Assembly: GCA_004211885.1 (NCBI GenBank)
Contig: SHBV01000004.1
Span: 1-64,000, forward strand
Length of the DNA stretch: 64,000 bases
From: Verrucomicrobiaceae bacterium
Lineage (GTDB): Bacteria; Verrucomicrobiota; Verrucomicrobiia; Verrucomicrobiales; DEV007
Direction: 5' to 3'
Numbering within the stretch: the first letter of the stretch is position 1; the number at the start of each line of letters is the position of its first letter. The notes under the pieces are model-generated. The model was not told where the DNA came from, did no database searches, and was given only the letters and a program-made list of their open reading frames with translations. Below, piece after piece: positions 45,223 to 54,958 of the stretch. The translations under genes and the position numbers were made by a program.

Positions 45223-46584
45223 TTATTCTAAATCGATTTCTTTTCCTGGATCAGGAATGATGACTTCTGTTTTCGGTAACCGCTGACCTAGTCTTTGCTT
45301 CATCCATTGGATGGCCTCTTTGTCACCGTGAACAAGGATAATTTTTTCAGGATGAACTGATTCCGCATATTCAATTAGACTCTCTCTCGGGGCGTGCCCA
45401 CTGAAGTCAAAACTTTGCACTGAGCATTGACGTTTAACAGGTTCTTTTTTTGAATCCAACAGTACCTCTTCTCCTCTCTCTGATCCAATGAGTCTTGCCA
45501 TAGGTGAGTCAGGATCAGCATATCCAACGCAGGCGACTAGGTTACGAGGGTTTGCGATGAACTGTTGAGCTAGTCTATTTGACATGGTCTTCTCTGTCAT
45601 CATTCCGCTAGACAATGTATAGACGTTACCTTGTTCTAGTTTTGGAAGCTCTCCTCTGGACCGAGGGGTCGATAGGAGGCCTTTCACTCGCATCAGGTTT
45701 AATCCTTGGTGATTGCGTCTAATGCGATTTGAAAATCTGTCATAGATCTTTGTCATTTTGATACTGAGCCCACCTATTAGGAATGAAGAGTTTCTTAATT
45801 TTCTGGCCCTTTGAAGTTCGTGAAGCATCATGATTGTTTCCTGTGTCCTTCCCATAGCAAATAGAGGGATCATGACTGAACCCCTTCCCTCGAGACATTC
45901 TTCCATCCTCAATGCGAGTTTTTCTGCTTCAGACCATCTGGTATATTCGGGGTCCCGAGAAGCTCCGCCGCGGGTGCATTCCAGTATGAGAACGTCAATC
46001 TTTTCGCTTGGAAGATTCGCTCCCTTAATAATGCTCTGATCCTCAAAGTGAACGTCACCCGTATACATTATTGTTTTTCCCGAAAATTCAAATAGGGGGC
46101 TGACGGCTCCCATGATGTGGCCAGCATCATAAAAAGTACATGAGGCGCCCCCAGTCTCATGCAATTCAAATTTTTTACCGTTTCTTCGCGGATGCCATTG
46201 TCTGTTTACTTTGTGAATTTCACGGTGAGTGAAAAATGGATACTCATTAATCCCAAGTTCTTCCCTCTTAGAAGTCATTACATTCACAGAATTATGTAAG
46301 AGAGCTTGTGCCAGAGCATCAGTAGCCTCACTCATGAAGACCGGCATTTCTGGATAATGTCTTTGGATGACAGGCAAGGATCCTGAATGGTCCAGGTGCG
46401 CATGAGAAAGGATGGCCGCGTCTAAGGGCTCATCAAGGATTCGATCGAACTGAGGCAGGGAATCCTTTGATTCGGCTTTGGGGTGCATTCCTGAATCAAT
46501 CAGAATTCGCTTATCGCCTAAGCTAAGAAGGTAACAATTCGCTCCAATTTCTATGTTGCGAGTGAGGCTTTGGAAGCGAATCAT
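45223..46584 (-). CDS. MBL-fold/beta-CASP RNA-processing exonuclease
   Basis: 453 residues. The metallo-beta-lactamase core has HAHLDHSG (H61, H63, D65, H66), AGHIMGA and TGDVHFED. The beta-CASP region includes IPLFAMGRTQETIMML. The C-terminal part has DFSGHAPRESLIEYAESV and ILVHGDKEAI, the RMMBL region. This is the CPSF73-like exonuclease family (YSH1/COG1236), common in bacteria and thought to process RNA 3' or 5' ends; the natural substrate here is unknown. It converges on lpxD with only 4 nt between, and is divergent from the sulfatase at 46709. Confidence 0.9.
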   Translation of the reverse strand: MIRFQSLTRNIEIGANCYLLSLGDKRILIDSGMHPKAESKDSLPQFDRILDEPLDAAILSHAHLDHSGSLPVIQRHYPEMPVFMSEATDALAQALLHNSVNVMTSKREELGINEYPFFTHREIHKVNRQWHPRRNGKKFELHETGGASCTFYDAGHIMGAVSPLFEFSGKTIMYTGDVHFEDQSIIKGANLPSEKIDVLILECTRGGASRDPEYTRWSEAEKLALRMEECLEGRGSVMIPLFAMGRTQETIMMLHELQRARKLRNSSFLIGGLSIKMTKIYDRFSNRIRRNHQGLNLMRVKGLLSTPRSRGELPKLEQGNVYTLSSGMMTEKTMSNRLAQQFIANPRNLVACVGYADPDSPMARLIGSERGEEVLLDSKKEPVKRQCSVQSFDFSGHAPRESLIEYAESVHPEKIILVHGDKEAIQWMKQRLGQRLPKTEVIIPDPGKEIDLE

Positions 46585-46708
46585 TTGGTATTAATCATTA
46601 CCTAATGCTTCAAATTGGTTGCGCCAAGTAATAAACTCAAATCTTTAATGGTCTTTTTGTTTGATTAAGATTTCATTTACAGAATCTGATTCTAAAACTT
46701 TATATCTC

Positions 46709-48241
46709 ATGATCTATTTTATAAGAAAACTTTTCCTGCTAATTGCTTTCCTTTATTGCTATGCCTGGCCAGATTTTTCGAATGCATCTGAAAGGCCCAA
46801 TATTGTTCTGATAATGGCCGATGATCTCGGATTTGCAGATCTGGGATGTTACGGTGGAGAAATCAAGACTCCTGTCCTAGACAGTTTAGCAGAAAACGGT
46901 CTTAGGTTCTCTCAGTTCTATAATACAGCCAAGTGTCATTCATCTAGAGTGGACCTTTTGACCGGAATGTATTGCGGACAGGCAGGCTCTGCTAAATTGT
47001 CCAATGGTCCAACCATTGCCGAGGTTCTAAGGCCTGCAGGCTATCAGACATTGATGGTTGGGAAGTGGCACCTAGAAAAGGAGCCAACTGACAAAGGATT
47101 CAGTCGATACTTTGGTCATCTGAGCGGCGCTACTAATTTTTTCACTGGTGATGATACATTTCGACTTAATGGTAAAAAATTTGATGTTCCGAATGAAGGT
47201 TTTTATACTACGGATGCGAAAACAGATTATGCAATTCGTTTTGTGAATGAGAGTTTAATAAAGGATAAGGACAAGCCTTTCTTTTTGTACCTCGCATACA
47301 ATGCTCCCCATTACCCACTTCAGGCACCAAAAGAAGAGGTGATGAAATACCGAGGCAAGTATACGGGAGGCTGGGACCGGTTAAGGGAGAAACGTTATGA
47401 TAAGCAACTTGATCTTGGGTTAATAAAAAAAGACTGGCCCTTGAGTCCCAGACCTGAAAATGTTAGGCCATGGAATGATCTTACTGATAAAGAAAAAGAC
47501 TGGGAAGATTTTCGTATGGCAGCTTATGCAGGAATGGTTGATCGAATGGATCAAGGTATAGGAAGACTCGTTGAAAGACTCAAAGAGATTGGTGTTTTTG
47601 AAAATACTTTATTTATGTTTTGTTCTGATAATGGGGCCTGTCCTTTTGAACGGACACGAGGCGCTGATAAGATGCCTTGGGATCCAGAGAGTTATTGGAC
47701 TTACGATACGGGTTGGGCGCATGCTGGTAATACACCCTTCCGCTGGTACAAACAGAACCAACATGAGGGTGGTATAAGTGGTCCGATGATCGTTCATTGG
47801 CCGAAGGGTTTAAAAACAAAAAAAGGCGCTATTACAGATCAGGTAGGGCACCTCGTTGATTTTATGCCTACATGCATTGATTTGGCCAAGATTAATTACC
47901 CAGACAAGAATCCTAATTCAAAATTAATGGGCAAATCTCTCTTGCCAATTATGGAGGGGAAGAAACGAGAAGATCATGATTTCTTGTATTTTCATTTTGG
48001 CAACAATCGTGCAATTCGCAAAGGAAAATGGAAAGTGGTATCAGCTCGTGGCGGCCCTTGGGAACTTTATGATATGGTCGCAGACCGGACTGAGCTGAAG
48101 GATCTGTCCAAGTCCAGGCCAGAGTTGAGGAATGAACTTATAAAGATTTGGCATGACTTTGCTGAGGGAACGGATCAATTGTCTAAGAAGCAGAGAAAAC
48201 CCGCATCTAAAAGTTCTCAGCCATGGAGAAAGCGTGGCTAG
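46709..48241 (+). CDS. Secreted Cys-type sulfatase
   Basis: 510 residues from ATG at 46709, where a signal peptide begins (MIYFIRKLFLLIAFLYCYAW); an upstream TTG at 46661 would add 16 polar residues. Active-site motif CHSSR (C76-R80), a CxSxR variant of CxPxR, preceded by IVLIMADDLGFAD. Later hallmarks are MVGKWHL, FCSDNGAC and GGISGPMIVHWP. The end (about 480-510) is basic and Ser/Lys-rich. The substrate is unknown. It abuts the L,D-transpeptidase gene on the other strand: stop codons at 48241 and 48242 touch. Confidence 0.93.
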   Translation: MIYFIRKLFLLIAFLYCYAWPDFSNASERPNIVLIMADDLGFADLGCYGGEIKTPVLDSLAENGLRFSQFYNTAKCHSSRVDLLTGMYCGQAGSAKLSNGPTIAEVLRPAGYQTLMVGKWHLEKEPTDKGFSRYFGHLSGATNFFTGDDTFRLNGKKFDVPNEGFYTTDAKTDYAIRFVNESLIKDKDKPFFLYLAYNAPHYPLQAPKEEVMKYRGKYTGGWDRLREKRYDKQLDLGLIKKDWPLSPRPENVRPWNDLTDKEKDWEDFRMAAYAGMVDRMDQGIGRLVERLKEIGVFENTLFMFCSDNGACPFERTRGADKMPWDPESYWTYDTGWAHAGNTPFRWYKQNQHEGGISGPMIVHWPKGLKTKKGAITDQVGHLVDFMPTCIDLAKINYPDKNPNSKLMGKSLLPIMEGKKREDHDFLYFHFGNNRAIRKGKWKVVSARGGPWELYDMVADRTELKDLSKSRPELRNELIKIWHDFAEGTDQLSKKQRKPASKSSQPWRKRG

Positions 48242-49210
48242 TTAGCGCATTTCTACTTTTGCCCCAGGCCTCACTAGGTTTGAGAGCCGGACAACGTCCC
48301 AATTGGCTAGTCTAACGCAGCCTGCACTTCTGGACCGACCAATTGTGTGTGGAGAGGAGGTTCCATGCAGACCGATCCCACCCTTATTTAATCCTGCCCA
48401 GAAAATTCCTATTGGGCTGTTAGGGCCTGGTGGCAGTAGATGAGCTTCATTACTGCGTTTCCCTGTTTCCAGCATGCTTTGATCCCACCTGAACGTTGGG
48501 GTAGTTATCATATTTTGAATGACCCAGTTGCCTCGATGAATGAATTTTTCTTGTCCGGGCGTTATAGGAAATGTAGCAAGTATCTTACTTTTTTCCCATA
48601 TGGCTACAAGCTTTTGAGTCGTATCTACGATGACTAGTCGCTTACTTAGTTTTCTTTCTCTTTGGAATGACTTGTCTTTCTTTACGTCTTCGATTTTAAA
48701 CGGAGTCACATTTGGAACCTTGATGATGGTGCCTGTAGTTGCCATTTCCCAATCTATGGCAGGGTTTATTTTTGTGAGATATTTTTCATCAGAGTGAAAA
48801 CGTTCGGCTGTAAATTCAAGTATTGATCTATAATAGAGGTAATCAATTTCTGCCTGCTCAGAAGGTTCAAAAGAGACTTCTCCAACAAAATTGAAATCCT
48901 CTTCCTTGATAGTGTAAGTAGTAAAGAGCTTATCAATGACCGCATTTGATTCATTGATCACCTTATAATAGTTATCGTATTTCAGATTGTATCCAAAATT
49001 GTAATGGGCAACTGCCTTGCGGGTGAATTGTCCCATCTGACCATCAATCTTGCCGGGTCCAAACATTTTTTCATCAAGAAATATCTGGATTCGGAGAATG
49101 GTTTCCGTGTCTTTTTTTGAGGGTTCAGGCAAGTAACCAATTGCCTTTTTGCTGAACCCGTTAGGCGCCAAATAAATTATCCCAAAGATGATTAAGAGAC
49201 TCTTGTACAA
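48242..49210 (-). CDS. Secreted L,D-transpeptidase (YkuD) with N-terminal peptidoglycan-binding-like domain
   Basis: 322 residues with a signal peptide (about 1-20). Residues about 38-80 (TILRIQIFLDEKMFGPGKIDGQMG...) look like a PG_binding_1 domain. The C-terminal YkuD domain (about 190-322) has HGTSSPHTIGRSRSAGCVRLAN, which holds the catalytic S-x-G-C-x-R motif with Cys298. It forms 3-3 cross-links or attaches proteins to peptidoglycan in the periplasm. It is 84 nt upstream of lysC on the same strand only in the sense of order; transcription runs lysC to this gene, and co-transcription is possible. Confidence 0.9.
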   Translation of the reverse strand: MYKSLLIIFGIIYLAPNGFSKKAIGYLPEPSKKDTETILRIQIFLDEKMFGPGKIDGQMGQFTRKAVAHYNFGYNLKYDNYYKVINESNAVIDKLFTTYTIKEEDFNFVGEVSFEPSEQAEIDYLYYRSILEFTAERFHSDEKYLTKINPAIDWEMATTGTIIKVPNVTPFKIEDVKKDKSFQRERKLSKRLVIVDTTQKLVAIWEKSKILATFPITPGQEKFIHRGNWVIQNMITTPTFRWDQSMLETGKRSNEAHLLPPGPNSPIGIFWAGLNKGGIGLHGTSSPHTIGRSRSAGCVRLANWDVVRLSNLVRPGAKVEMR

Positions 49211-49294
49211 TGTTTACTTCTTGTTATTAGGTTAAATAGCTGAGGTTATTTCTTGGGGATTTATTATTTGAAAATGTGTTGAGAAGATGAGCTG

Positions 49295-50512
49295 CTAAAG
49301 ATTGAACGCAGAATGGACAATATTGGCAGATTGCTCAAGGTCCTCTTCTTTGATGATGACTGCAGTTTTTATTTCTGAGGTTGATATCATTTGAATATTG
49401 ATACCATTATTTGCGAGGGCAGCAAACATTTGAGCTGCGACTCCGGAGTGAGAGCGCATACCAATTCCAACCACACTCAATTTACCAATGCCGTCAGTCG
49501 TTTCGATGGAGGATTCGTTACCCAGATCCTTAAGGATAGGATCTATCGTTTGTTTTGCTTTTTTCAGGTCCGATCGGTGCAAGGTGAACGAGATATCAGT
49601 CTGATTTGTTTTGGAGACGTTCTGCACAATCATGTCAATAACGACACCCGAATCGGAAATTGCATGAAATATTTTTGCTGCGACTCCTGGCTCATCGGAA
49701 ACATTCTCGATAGTTACCTTTGCCTGTTCTCGCTCGATGCTTACTCCGCGGACGACCACGGATTCCATGTTAGGGTGCTCTTCTGTCACGATTGTTCCTG
49801 GGTTTTCATTTAGGCTACTTCTTACTTCAAACTTAACGCCAAACTTTTTTGCAAACTCAACGGACCTTGACTGCATCACCTTAGAGCCAGATGAAGCCAT
49901 TTCCAGCATTTCATCATACGAAATTTCATCAATTTTTCGAGCCTTCGGTACGACTCGAGGGTCACAGGTGTAGACTCCATCAACGTCTGTTAGTATCTGG
50001 CATAAGTCAGCATCTATGGCTGCTGCCATTGCTATAGCGGTCAGGTCTGAACCGCCGCGGCCGAGTGTAGTAATGCGTCCGTCTGGGCTCCGGCCCTGAA
50101 ATCCGGCCAGAATGACGATGTGGTTTTCATCAAGGAGTCGATGAACTTCGTCAGGTGTGATGTTTGATATCCTTGCTTTGGTATGGTCTCCGTCCGTGAC
50201 AATTCCTGCCTGCGCTCCAGTCAATGAGATGGCTTTGCCGCCCATAGCGTTAATTGCCATTGAGGTCAGAGCAATGGTCGTTTGTTCTCCTGTAGCTAAA
50301 AGCACATCCATTTCACGGTCCGTAGGCTCATTGTCTGGAGACACCTCATTTGCCATTTCAATGAGTCTATTAGTGACTCCGGCCATGGCAGAGACCACAG
50401 CTACGACCTGATGCCCTGCCCTTTGAGTCTCAAGGATTCGCTTGGCGACACTATTAATCCTTTCAGTGTTACCTACTGAAGTGCCTCCGTATTTCTGTAC
50501 TATGAGCGACAA
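49295..50512 (-). CDS. lysC: Aspartate kinase
   Basis: 405 residues, the size of the monofunctional, feedback-regulated aspartokinases. It phosphorylates Asp, the first step to Lys, Thr and Met. The N-terminal VQKYGGTSVGN is the kinase signature (4-14). GRGGSDLTAIAMAAAI and DVDGVYTCDPRVVPKARKI follow. Two ACT domains at the C-terminus (about 260-405) are the site of allosteric inhibition by Lys and/or Thr. It is last in the hom-thrC-lysC run (74 nt after thrC). An internal start for a separate beta subunit cannot be judged. Confidence 0.96.
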   Translation of the reverse strand: MSLIVQKYGGTSVGNTERINSVAKRILETQRAGHQVVAVVSAMAGVTNRLIEMANEVSPDNEPTDREMDVLLATGEQTTIALTSMAINAMGGKAISLTGAQAGIVTDGDHTKARISNITPDEVHRLLDENHIVILAGFQGRSPDGRITTLGRGGSDLTAIAMAAAIDADLCQILTDVDGVYTCDPRVVPKARKIDEISYDEMLEMASSGSKVMQSRSVEFAKKFGVKFEVRSSLNENPGTIVTEEHPNMESVVVRGVSIEREQAKVTIENVSDEPGVAAKIFHAISDSGVVIDMIVQNVSKTNQTDISFTLHRSDLKKAKQTIDPILKDLGNESSIETTDGIGKLSVVGIGMRSHSGVAAQMFAALANNGINIQMISTSEIKTAVIIKEEDLEQSANIVHSAFNL

Positions 50513-50586
50513 GTCCTGTTCTAATTAAAATTGACTGGCAAATATTTACAATAATTCAAAATATTAAAGTTCTAAATTGAGTCTTA

Positions 50587-51945
50587 TTACAAAATATTCT
50601 TTTCTAGATATTCTCTAATTGCATCTGTATTTGCCGGTAATCTTTCTTTTTTAGGAGTGCGTTCTCTGAGTTTTTCGAGGCTAGGATGTTTGGGGCTTTC
50701 ATTGATTGCCTCGTTGATTGTTTCTGGGAATTTAGCCGGATGGGCTGTGGCTAGCATGATAGTTGTCTGGTTATTTACCAATTCATTAAAGCAACAGGCC
50801 GTGTGAGGGTCCGGTACATAATTGTAGTGGTCCTTGGCTTTACGGATGTTATCAATGATGCCCGCATCATCGGTCCGTGTAGCAGAGAATTTTCCAGCAT
50901 CGAATTCAGGAATGATAACTTCGTCTCCTTTTTTGATTTCTTTCATTATCTCTGAAGTGCTTTGGCCTTCTTCTCCGAGATGATAGTAAAGAAAACGTTC
51001 AAAGTTGGATGCGACTTGAATATCCATCGAAGGTGCTAGGGACGGGTTCACTGTCCTCGGATCGTAAATGCCTTCTCTAAATAAACGGAAAAGTAAATCA
51101 TTCTGGTTCGTTGCTACTGTGAACTGTTCGGCCGGCAATCCCATCTGGCCCGCTAGCCATCCGGCTAAAACGTTACCAAAGTTGCCGGTCGGTACAACGT
51201 AATGGACATGATCCTTTTGCTTTTCTGGCAATTGATTATATGCGTGAATATAATAAACGCACTGCGCTAATATTCTGGCCAGATTAATGGAGTTCACTGC
51301 AGAGAGACGAGCCCTGTACTTGAAATCAAGGTCCTCGAACAGGTCCTTCACTATCCTTTGTGCATCGTCGAAAGATCCTTCAATGGCTATAGGAAAAATG
51401 TTATCAGATTCAGTGCATGTCATTTGCCGTTCCTGAATATCTGAAATTCTTCCTTCAGGATACAGAACAAAGACGCGGGCGCCTTCCTTGTCAGCGAGGC
51501 CATGAATGGCTGCTGATCCGGTGTCCCCTGAAGTTGCTCCTAGGACGTTAATTGATTGGCCTGTCCTTGCAATTTGTTCTTCGAACATATTGCCAACGAG
51601 TTGAAGTCCAAAATCTTTGAAGGCAAAGGTTGGCCCATGAAATAATTCCAGAACATACGTACTATTACTGAGTTCAACTAGTGGTGCTGCGTTGCTAGGA
51701 TCTTCAAAGCTTGAGTATGATTTTTCAAAGAGTTCATTGGTCTTTTCTTTTGAATAATCTTCATTGAACAATTGAAAGAATTCTGCTGCCAGTTCAGGAT
51801 ACCGAGTAGGTCCCTTTTCAAGGAGCCCTTGAATTGACGGTAGTCTTTCCGCAACATAGAGGCCCCCGTCCGGTGCGAGTCCTGCGGCAAAGGCATCAGT
51901 AAAATTGAGAGGAGGAGCCGAACCTCTTGTCGAAAGGAATCGCAA
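50587..51945 (-). CDS. thrC: Threonine synthase
   Basis: 452 residues, the longer thrC type. It converts O-phosphohomoserine to Thr with PLP. The N-terminal MRFLSTRGSAPPLNFTDAFAAGLAPDGGLY is typical. The PLP lysine is K110 in HGPTFAFKDFGLQ. The ATSGDTGSAA segment binds the cofactor phosphate. It lies 13 nt after hom and 74 nt before lysC on the same strand, forming an operon for the threonine branch. Confidence 0.96.
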   Translation of the reverse strand: MRFLSTRGSAPPLNFTDAFAAGLAPDGGLYVAERLPSIQGLLEKGPTRYPELAAEFFQLFNEDYSKEKTNELFEKSYSSFEDPSNAAPLVELSNSTYVLELFHGPTFAFKDFGLQLVGNMFEEQIARTGQSINVLGATSGDTGSAAIHGLADKEGARVFVLYPEGRISDIQERQMTCTESDNIFPIAIEGSFDDAQRIVKDLFEDLDFKYRARLSAVNSINLARILAQCVYYIHAYNQLPEKQKDHVHYVVPTGNFGNVLAGWLAGQMGLPAEQFTVATNQNDLLFRLFREGIYDPRTVNPSLAPSMDIQVASNFERFLYYHLGEEGQSTSEIMKEIKKGDEVIIPEFDAGKFSATRTDDAGIIDNIRKAKDHYNYVPDPHTACCFNELVNNQTTIMLATAHPAKFPETINEAINESPKHPSLEKLRERTPKKERLPANTDAIREYLEKNIL

Positions 51946-51958
51946 GGCTATTGAATGG

Positions 51959-53275
51959 TTATTGTTCCAATGTTTCCACGCGTAGGAGCGTGTGTTTGGG
52001 CTCGACTGTATCTAGTTCAAGTATGGATTTAAGCGCGGCCTGCACGGTTCCGTAACTGGCATCGTGTAAGAGAAGGACAAGAGGAATATGTTCGGTGGAT
52101 GATTCGGGTTCAGGTTGAATTACTGAAAGGATTCCCACATCATGATTTGCCGTAATGGTTGCGATTTTGGCAAGTACACCCGGCCGGTCAGCAACGCTCA
52201 ACCTCAAGTAGTATTGTGAGATGGTTTCAGAAAGAGGTAGTACAGTACCGAACTCTCCTTTAGGGACAAATCCAGTGCATCCTACCCGGTTATTGATATT
52301 CTCCGCCGCGTCGGCCAGATCGCTGATGACGGCACTCGAAGTCGCGTCCTGCCCAGCACCGCTTCCGTAGAATAGGGTTTCTCCGACAACGTCTCCGTGA
52401 ACGGCTACCGCGTTGAAGACCCCGTCCACTGAAGAGAGGATATGGTCTTTAGGGATAAGGTTGGGGGAGACTCGGACCTCTATACGTTCATCGTTCTTTG
52501 CCTGCCTAATGACTCCTAGCAGCTTAATCTCATATCCTAGATCATCTGCGAAGGCAACATCATCTAGGGAAATGTCTTCTATGCCTATCACAGAAACCTC
52601 TTCAGTCCTCAGCCACTGTCCGTATGATAACCATCCTAGAATGATGGCCTTATGACCAGCGTCCCAACCATTGATGTCCAGTGAAGGATCGGCTTCAGCG
52701 TATCCTTTTTCTGTTGCCTCTGCGAGGGCCTCAGAAAATTCAATGCCTCCCGAGTTCATTCTTGTTAGAATATAATTGGAGGTCCCATTGATGATTCCAT
52801 AGATGGATCCGATCCTGTTTCCAATGAGTGCCTCCTTCACTGCTTTGATGATGGGTATTCCTCCGGCAACGGCCGCTTCACAGTAGAGCGGAGCGTTCTG
52901 CTTTTCTGAGAGCTCAATTAATTCTTTGCCACGCTCCGCTAGAACGGCCTTATTTCCTGTGACCACGGCCTTGTTCGCATTCAGTGCCCCACTGATTAAT
53001 TTGAAAGCTTCGTCTACGCCTCCAATCAATTCCACGATTACATCGATGTCAGGGTCTTCGATTAATTCGTTCCAATTAGAGGTGATTAATTCTTTAGGAA
53101 CTTCAATGTCCCGTTTTCGGTTAATGTCTCTCACCGCAATCTTTGTGACCACTAGAGTCGTTCCGGTCCTCTCGCTCAATAGGTCCTGATTCTTGAGTAG
53201 GTTCTTATACACGCCTGTTCCGACGTTTCCTAGCCCAGCAAGACCTATTCGTAGTTGTTTTCTTTTTTCTTCCAC
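51959..53275 (-). CDS. hom: Homoserine dehydrogenase
   Basis: 438 residues from a GTG start. Reduces aspartate semialdehyde to homoserine with NAD(P)H. The NAD(P)-binding loop is GLAGLGNVGTGV (12-23). The family signature GIINGTSNYILTRM is present, with the catalytic-region EADPSLDINGWDAGHK. A C-terminal ACT domain (about 355-430) suggests allosteric control by Thr. First in the hom-thrC-lysC operon; asd and thrB are not in the window. A weak promoter is seen upstream (53296-53324). Confidence 0.96.
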   Translation of the reverse strand: MEEKRKQLRIGLAGLGNVGTGVYKNLLKNQDLLSERTGTTLVVTKIAVRDINRKRDIEVPKELITSNWNELIEDPDIDVIVELIGGVDEAFKLISGALNANKAVVTGNKAVLAERGKELIELSEKQNAPLYCEAAVAGGIPIIKAVKEALIGNRIGSIYGIINGTSNYILTRMNSGGIEFSEALAEATEKGYAEADPSLDINGWDAGHKAIILGWLSYGQWLRTEEVSVIGIEDISLDDVAFADDLGYEIKLLGVIRQAKNDERIEVRVSPNLIPKDHILSSVDGVFNAVAVHGDVVGETLFYGSGAGQDATSSAVISDLADAAENINNRVGCTGFVPKGEFGTVLPLSETISQYYLRLSVADRPGVLAKIATITANHDVGILSVIQPEPESSTEHIPLVLLLHDASYGTVQAALKSILELDTVEPKHTLLRVETLEQ

Positions 53276-53295
53276 TTCTCTTGTAAACGATTAGC

Positions 53296-53324
53296 ACTAT
53301 CCGGTTTAAGATGCTCATGTGCAA
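53296..53324 (-). promoter_or_regulatory. Possible sigma-70 promoter for the hom operon
   Basis: On the minus strand, TTGCAC (53324-53319) and GATAGT (53301-53296) are separated by 17 nt. The -35 matches TTGACA at four of six positions and the -10 matches TATAAT at four of six. The leader to the hom GTG at 53275 would be about 14 nt. Pattern only; no transcript data. Confidence 0.3.
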
Positions 53325-53340
53325 GCGATTCTGCTAGGCT

Positions 53341-53369
53341 TTGAGGATCATTCTGGCCAGTTCTATGAT
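53341..53369 (+). promoter_or_regulatory. Probable sigma-70 promoter for the HDAC-family gene
   Basis: TTGAGG (53341-53346) and TATGAT (53364-53369) with exactly 17 nt between, a good housekeeping sigma promoter. The start codon is at 53389, so the leader would be short, about 12 nt. It lies back to back with the hom promoter in the 113-nt divergent gap. Confidence 0.5.
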
Positions 53370-53388
53370 TTTGAATTAGAATCTGAAC

Positions 53389-54333
53389 ATGGCAAAGACT
53401 GCTCTACTACTGGATCCGGTATTCAAACGTCATGACACTGGTCCGGGTCATCCAGAATCGGTGGCTCGTTACCTTGCGATTACTGAAGCTCTTAATGAAG
53501 GTGGTGTGCCGGAAAAGTGTCTAAATATTGATCTCAGGAATGCGACAGATGCAGAGATTTTAGGCTGCCATACTGCTCAGTACTTGGACACTGTGAGGAA
53601 GGACATTTCCGAAGGTAAAAAAGAGTTAAGTACGGGTGACACAAACGTAGGCAAGGAATCATTCAAGGTAGCGTTGCAGGCTACAGGCTCAGTGCTCAAC
53701 GCAATCGATAACGTTTTTGATAAAAAGTGTAACAATGCATTTTGTGCGGTCCGGCCTCCGGGCCATCATGCCACTGCGGACCGTGGAATGGGTTTCTGCA
53801 TTTTTAATAATGTGGCTGTTGCTGCCCGTTATGCCCAATCCAAGCACGGGGCCGAGAAGGTGGCTATCATTGATTGGGACGTTCACCATGGGAACGGGAC
53901 TCAGGACATTTTTTATAATGACGGTTCGGTCTTCTATTTTAGTATCCATCAGTCGCCCTGGTATCCGGGTACCGGAGCACATAATGAGACCGGTAACGAG
54001 AAAGGCGAAGGAGCGACTATGAACCGACCCATGCCGGCAGGTTCAGGATTCAAGGAACTGGGACCTTTTTTTAGTGAAGACTTCATGGAGGCAATGAAAG
54101 AATTTAAACCTGATCTTGTTCTCATATCGGCCGGTTTTGATTCTAGGCTCGGGGACCCTCTCGGTCATTTCAGGCTCACTGATGATAATTTCACCGAATT
54201 GACTAAGGTCCTCCTTGACGTTGCTCATAAGTATTCGGGCGGGAGGCTCGTGTCTATGCTCGAGGGAGGATACAATATTGATGGGCTTGGGGATGCTGTC
54301 GAGAGTCACGTCAGCCAGCTCATCAAAGCCTGA
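53389..54333 (+). CDS. Histone deacetylase-superfamily Zn amidohydrolase
   Basis: 314 residues. HDAC/acetylpolyamine amidohydrolase fold: GPGHPESVARYLAI near the N-terminus, RPPGHHAT with the tandem catalytic His (H126-H127), DWDVHHGNGTQDIF (162-175, Zn ligands D164 and H166) and ISAGFDSRLGDPLG with the third Zn ligand Asp. GGRLVSMLEGGYNIDGL closes the domain. Bacterial members deacetylate polyamines, acetoin-related compounds or lysines; the target here is unknown. There is no signal peptide. It is divergent from hom and is followed by a group of small secreted proteins. Confidence 0.92.
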   Translation: MAKTALLLDPVFKRHDTGPGHPESVARYLAITEALNEGGVPEKCLNIDLRNATDAEILGCHTAQYLDTVRKDISEGKKELSTGDTNVGKESFKVALQATGSVLNAIDNVFDKKCNNAFCAVRPPGHHATADRGMGFCIFNNVAVAARYAQSKHGAEKVAIIDWDVHHGNGTQDIFYNDGSVFYFSIHQSPWYPGTGAHNETGNEKGEGATMNRPMPAGSGFKELGPFFSEDFMEAMKEFKPDLVLISAGFDSRLGDPLGHFRLTDDNFTELTKVLLDVAHKYSGGRLVSMLEGGYNIDGLGDAVESHVSQLIKA

Positions 54334-54464
54334 CATTATAGGTCTTCCAATCGATGATATGACTGAATCTAGTGGGGGCAGCCAATTTTCCTTTCTTTCT
54401 AATAATAGATCATGCCTAAACGTTATTAAGATGTTACTCATTTTTATTTATTAATAATTACCCA

Positions 54465-54950
54465 ATGATTACTCAAATTATCGGTAGTTTCTTTCTGATT
54501 CTTTTTCTGGCTGGATGTGATGTTACGGAAAAGCCCGTTCTGGATTCTTCTGGTTTAGGACTCGAGGAAAGGGTCGCCGTGATGAACAAAATCATTGAAC
54601 CTCTTTCCGAAGTCCCTTCAGAAATTCTGGACGCCCATTACATTGAGACTCGGATAGGAGACGGTAAGGCCGACCTATTTGCTGGTTTGGGCCCTTCTGA
54701 TTTTTTATTTTATGCTTTAATCAAAGTTCCTATAGAGGATGCAAATAAATGGTCTCAAAATCTGAAGGAGCCTTATAACGGAGTGAAAGATTTTTCTTCA
54801 CCTGAAGGTGATAAAAAATGGTGGCTAGCAAAAGAAAAGTTTATGGAGCTTAGATTATACGAAACCAAGACTTATTTCGGGCGCTATAATGGCTGGATGG
54901 CTATTGATGATGCGAACGGCCTAATCTATGTTCACACCTACACCCAATAG
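54465..54950 (+). CDS. Small lipoprotein, unknown function
   Basis: 161 residues. The N-terminus is a lipoprotein signal with lipobox LAGC (Cys at about residue 18). The mature part has no family I recognise; it includes a Trp-rich stretch (KKWWLAKEKFMELRLY) and an aromatic end (YFGRYNGWMAIDD...YVHTYTQ). First of four small same-strand genes for exported or membrane proteins (54465-56503) with short gaps (8, 22 and 47 nt), suggesting one operon. It is probably anchored to the inner or outer membrane. Confidence 0.75.
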   Translation: MITQIIGSFFLILFLAGCDVTEKPVLDSSGLGLEERVAVMNKIIEPLSEVPSEILDAHYIETRIGDGKADLFAGLGPSDFLFYALIKVPIEDANKWSQNLKEPYNGVKDFSSPEGDKKWWLAKEKFMELRLYETKTYFGRYNGWMAIDDANGLIYVHTYTQ

Positions 54951-54958
54951 AGATTTAA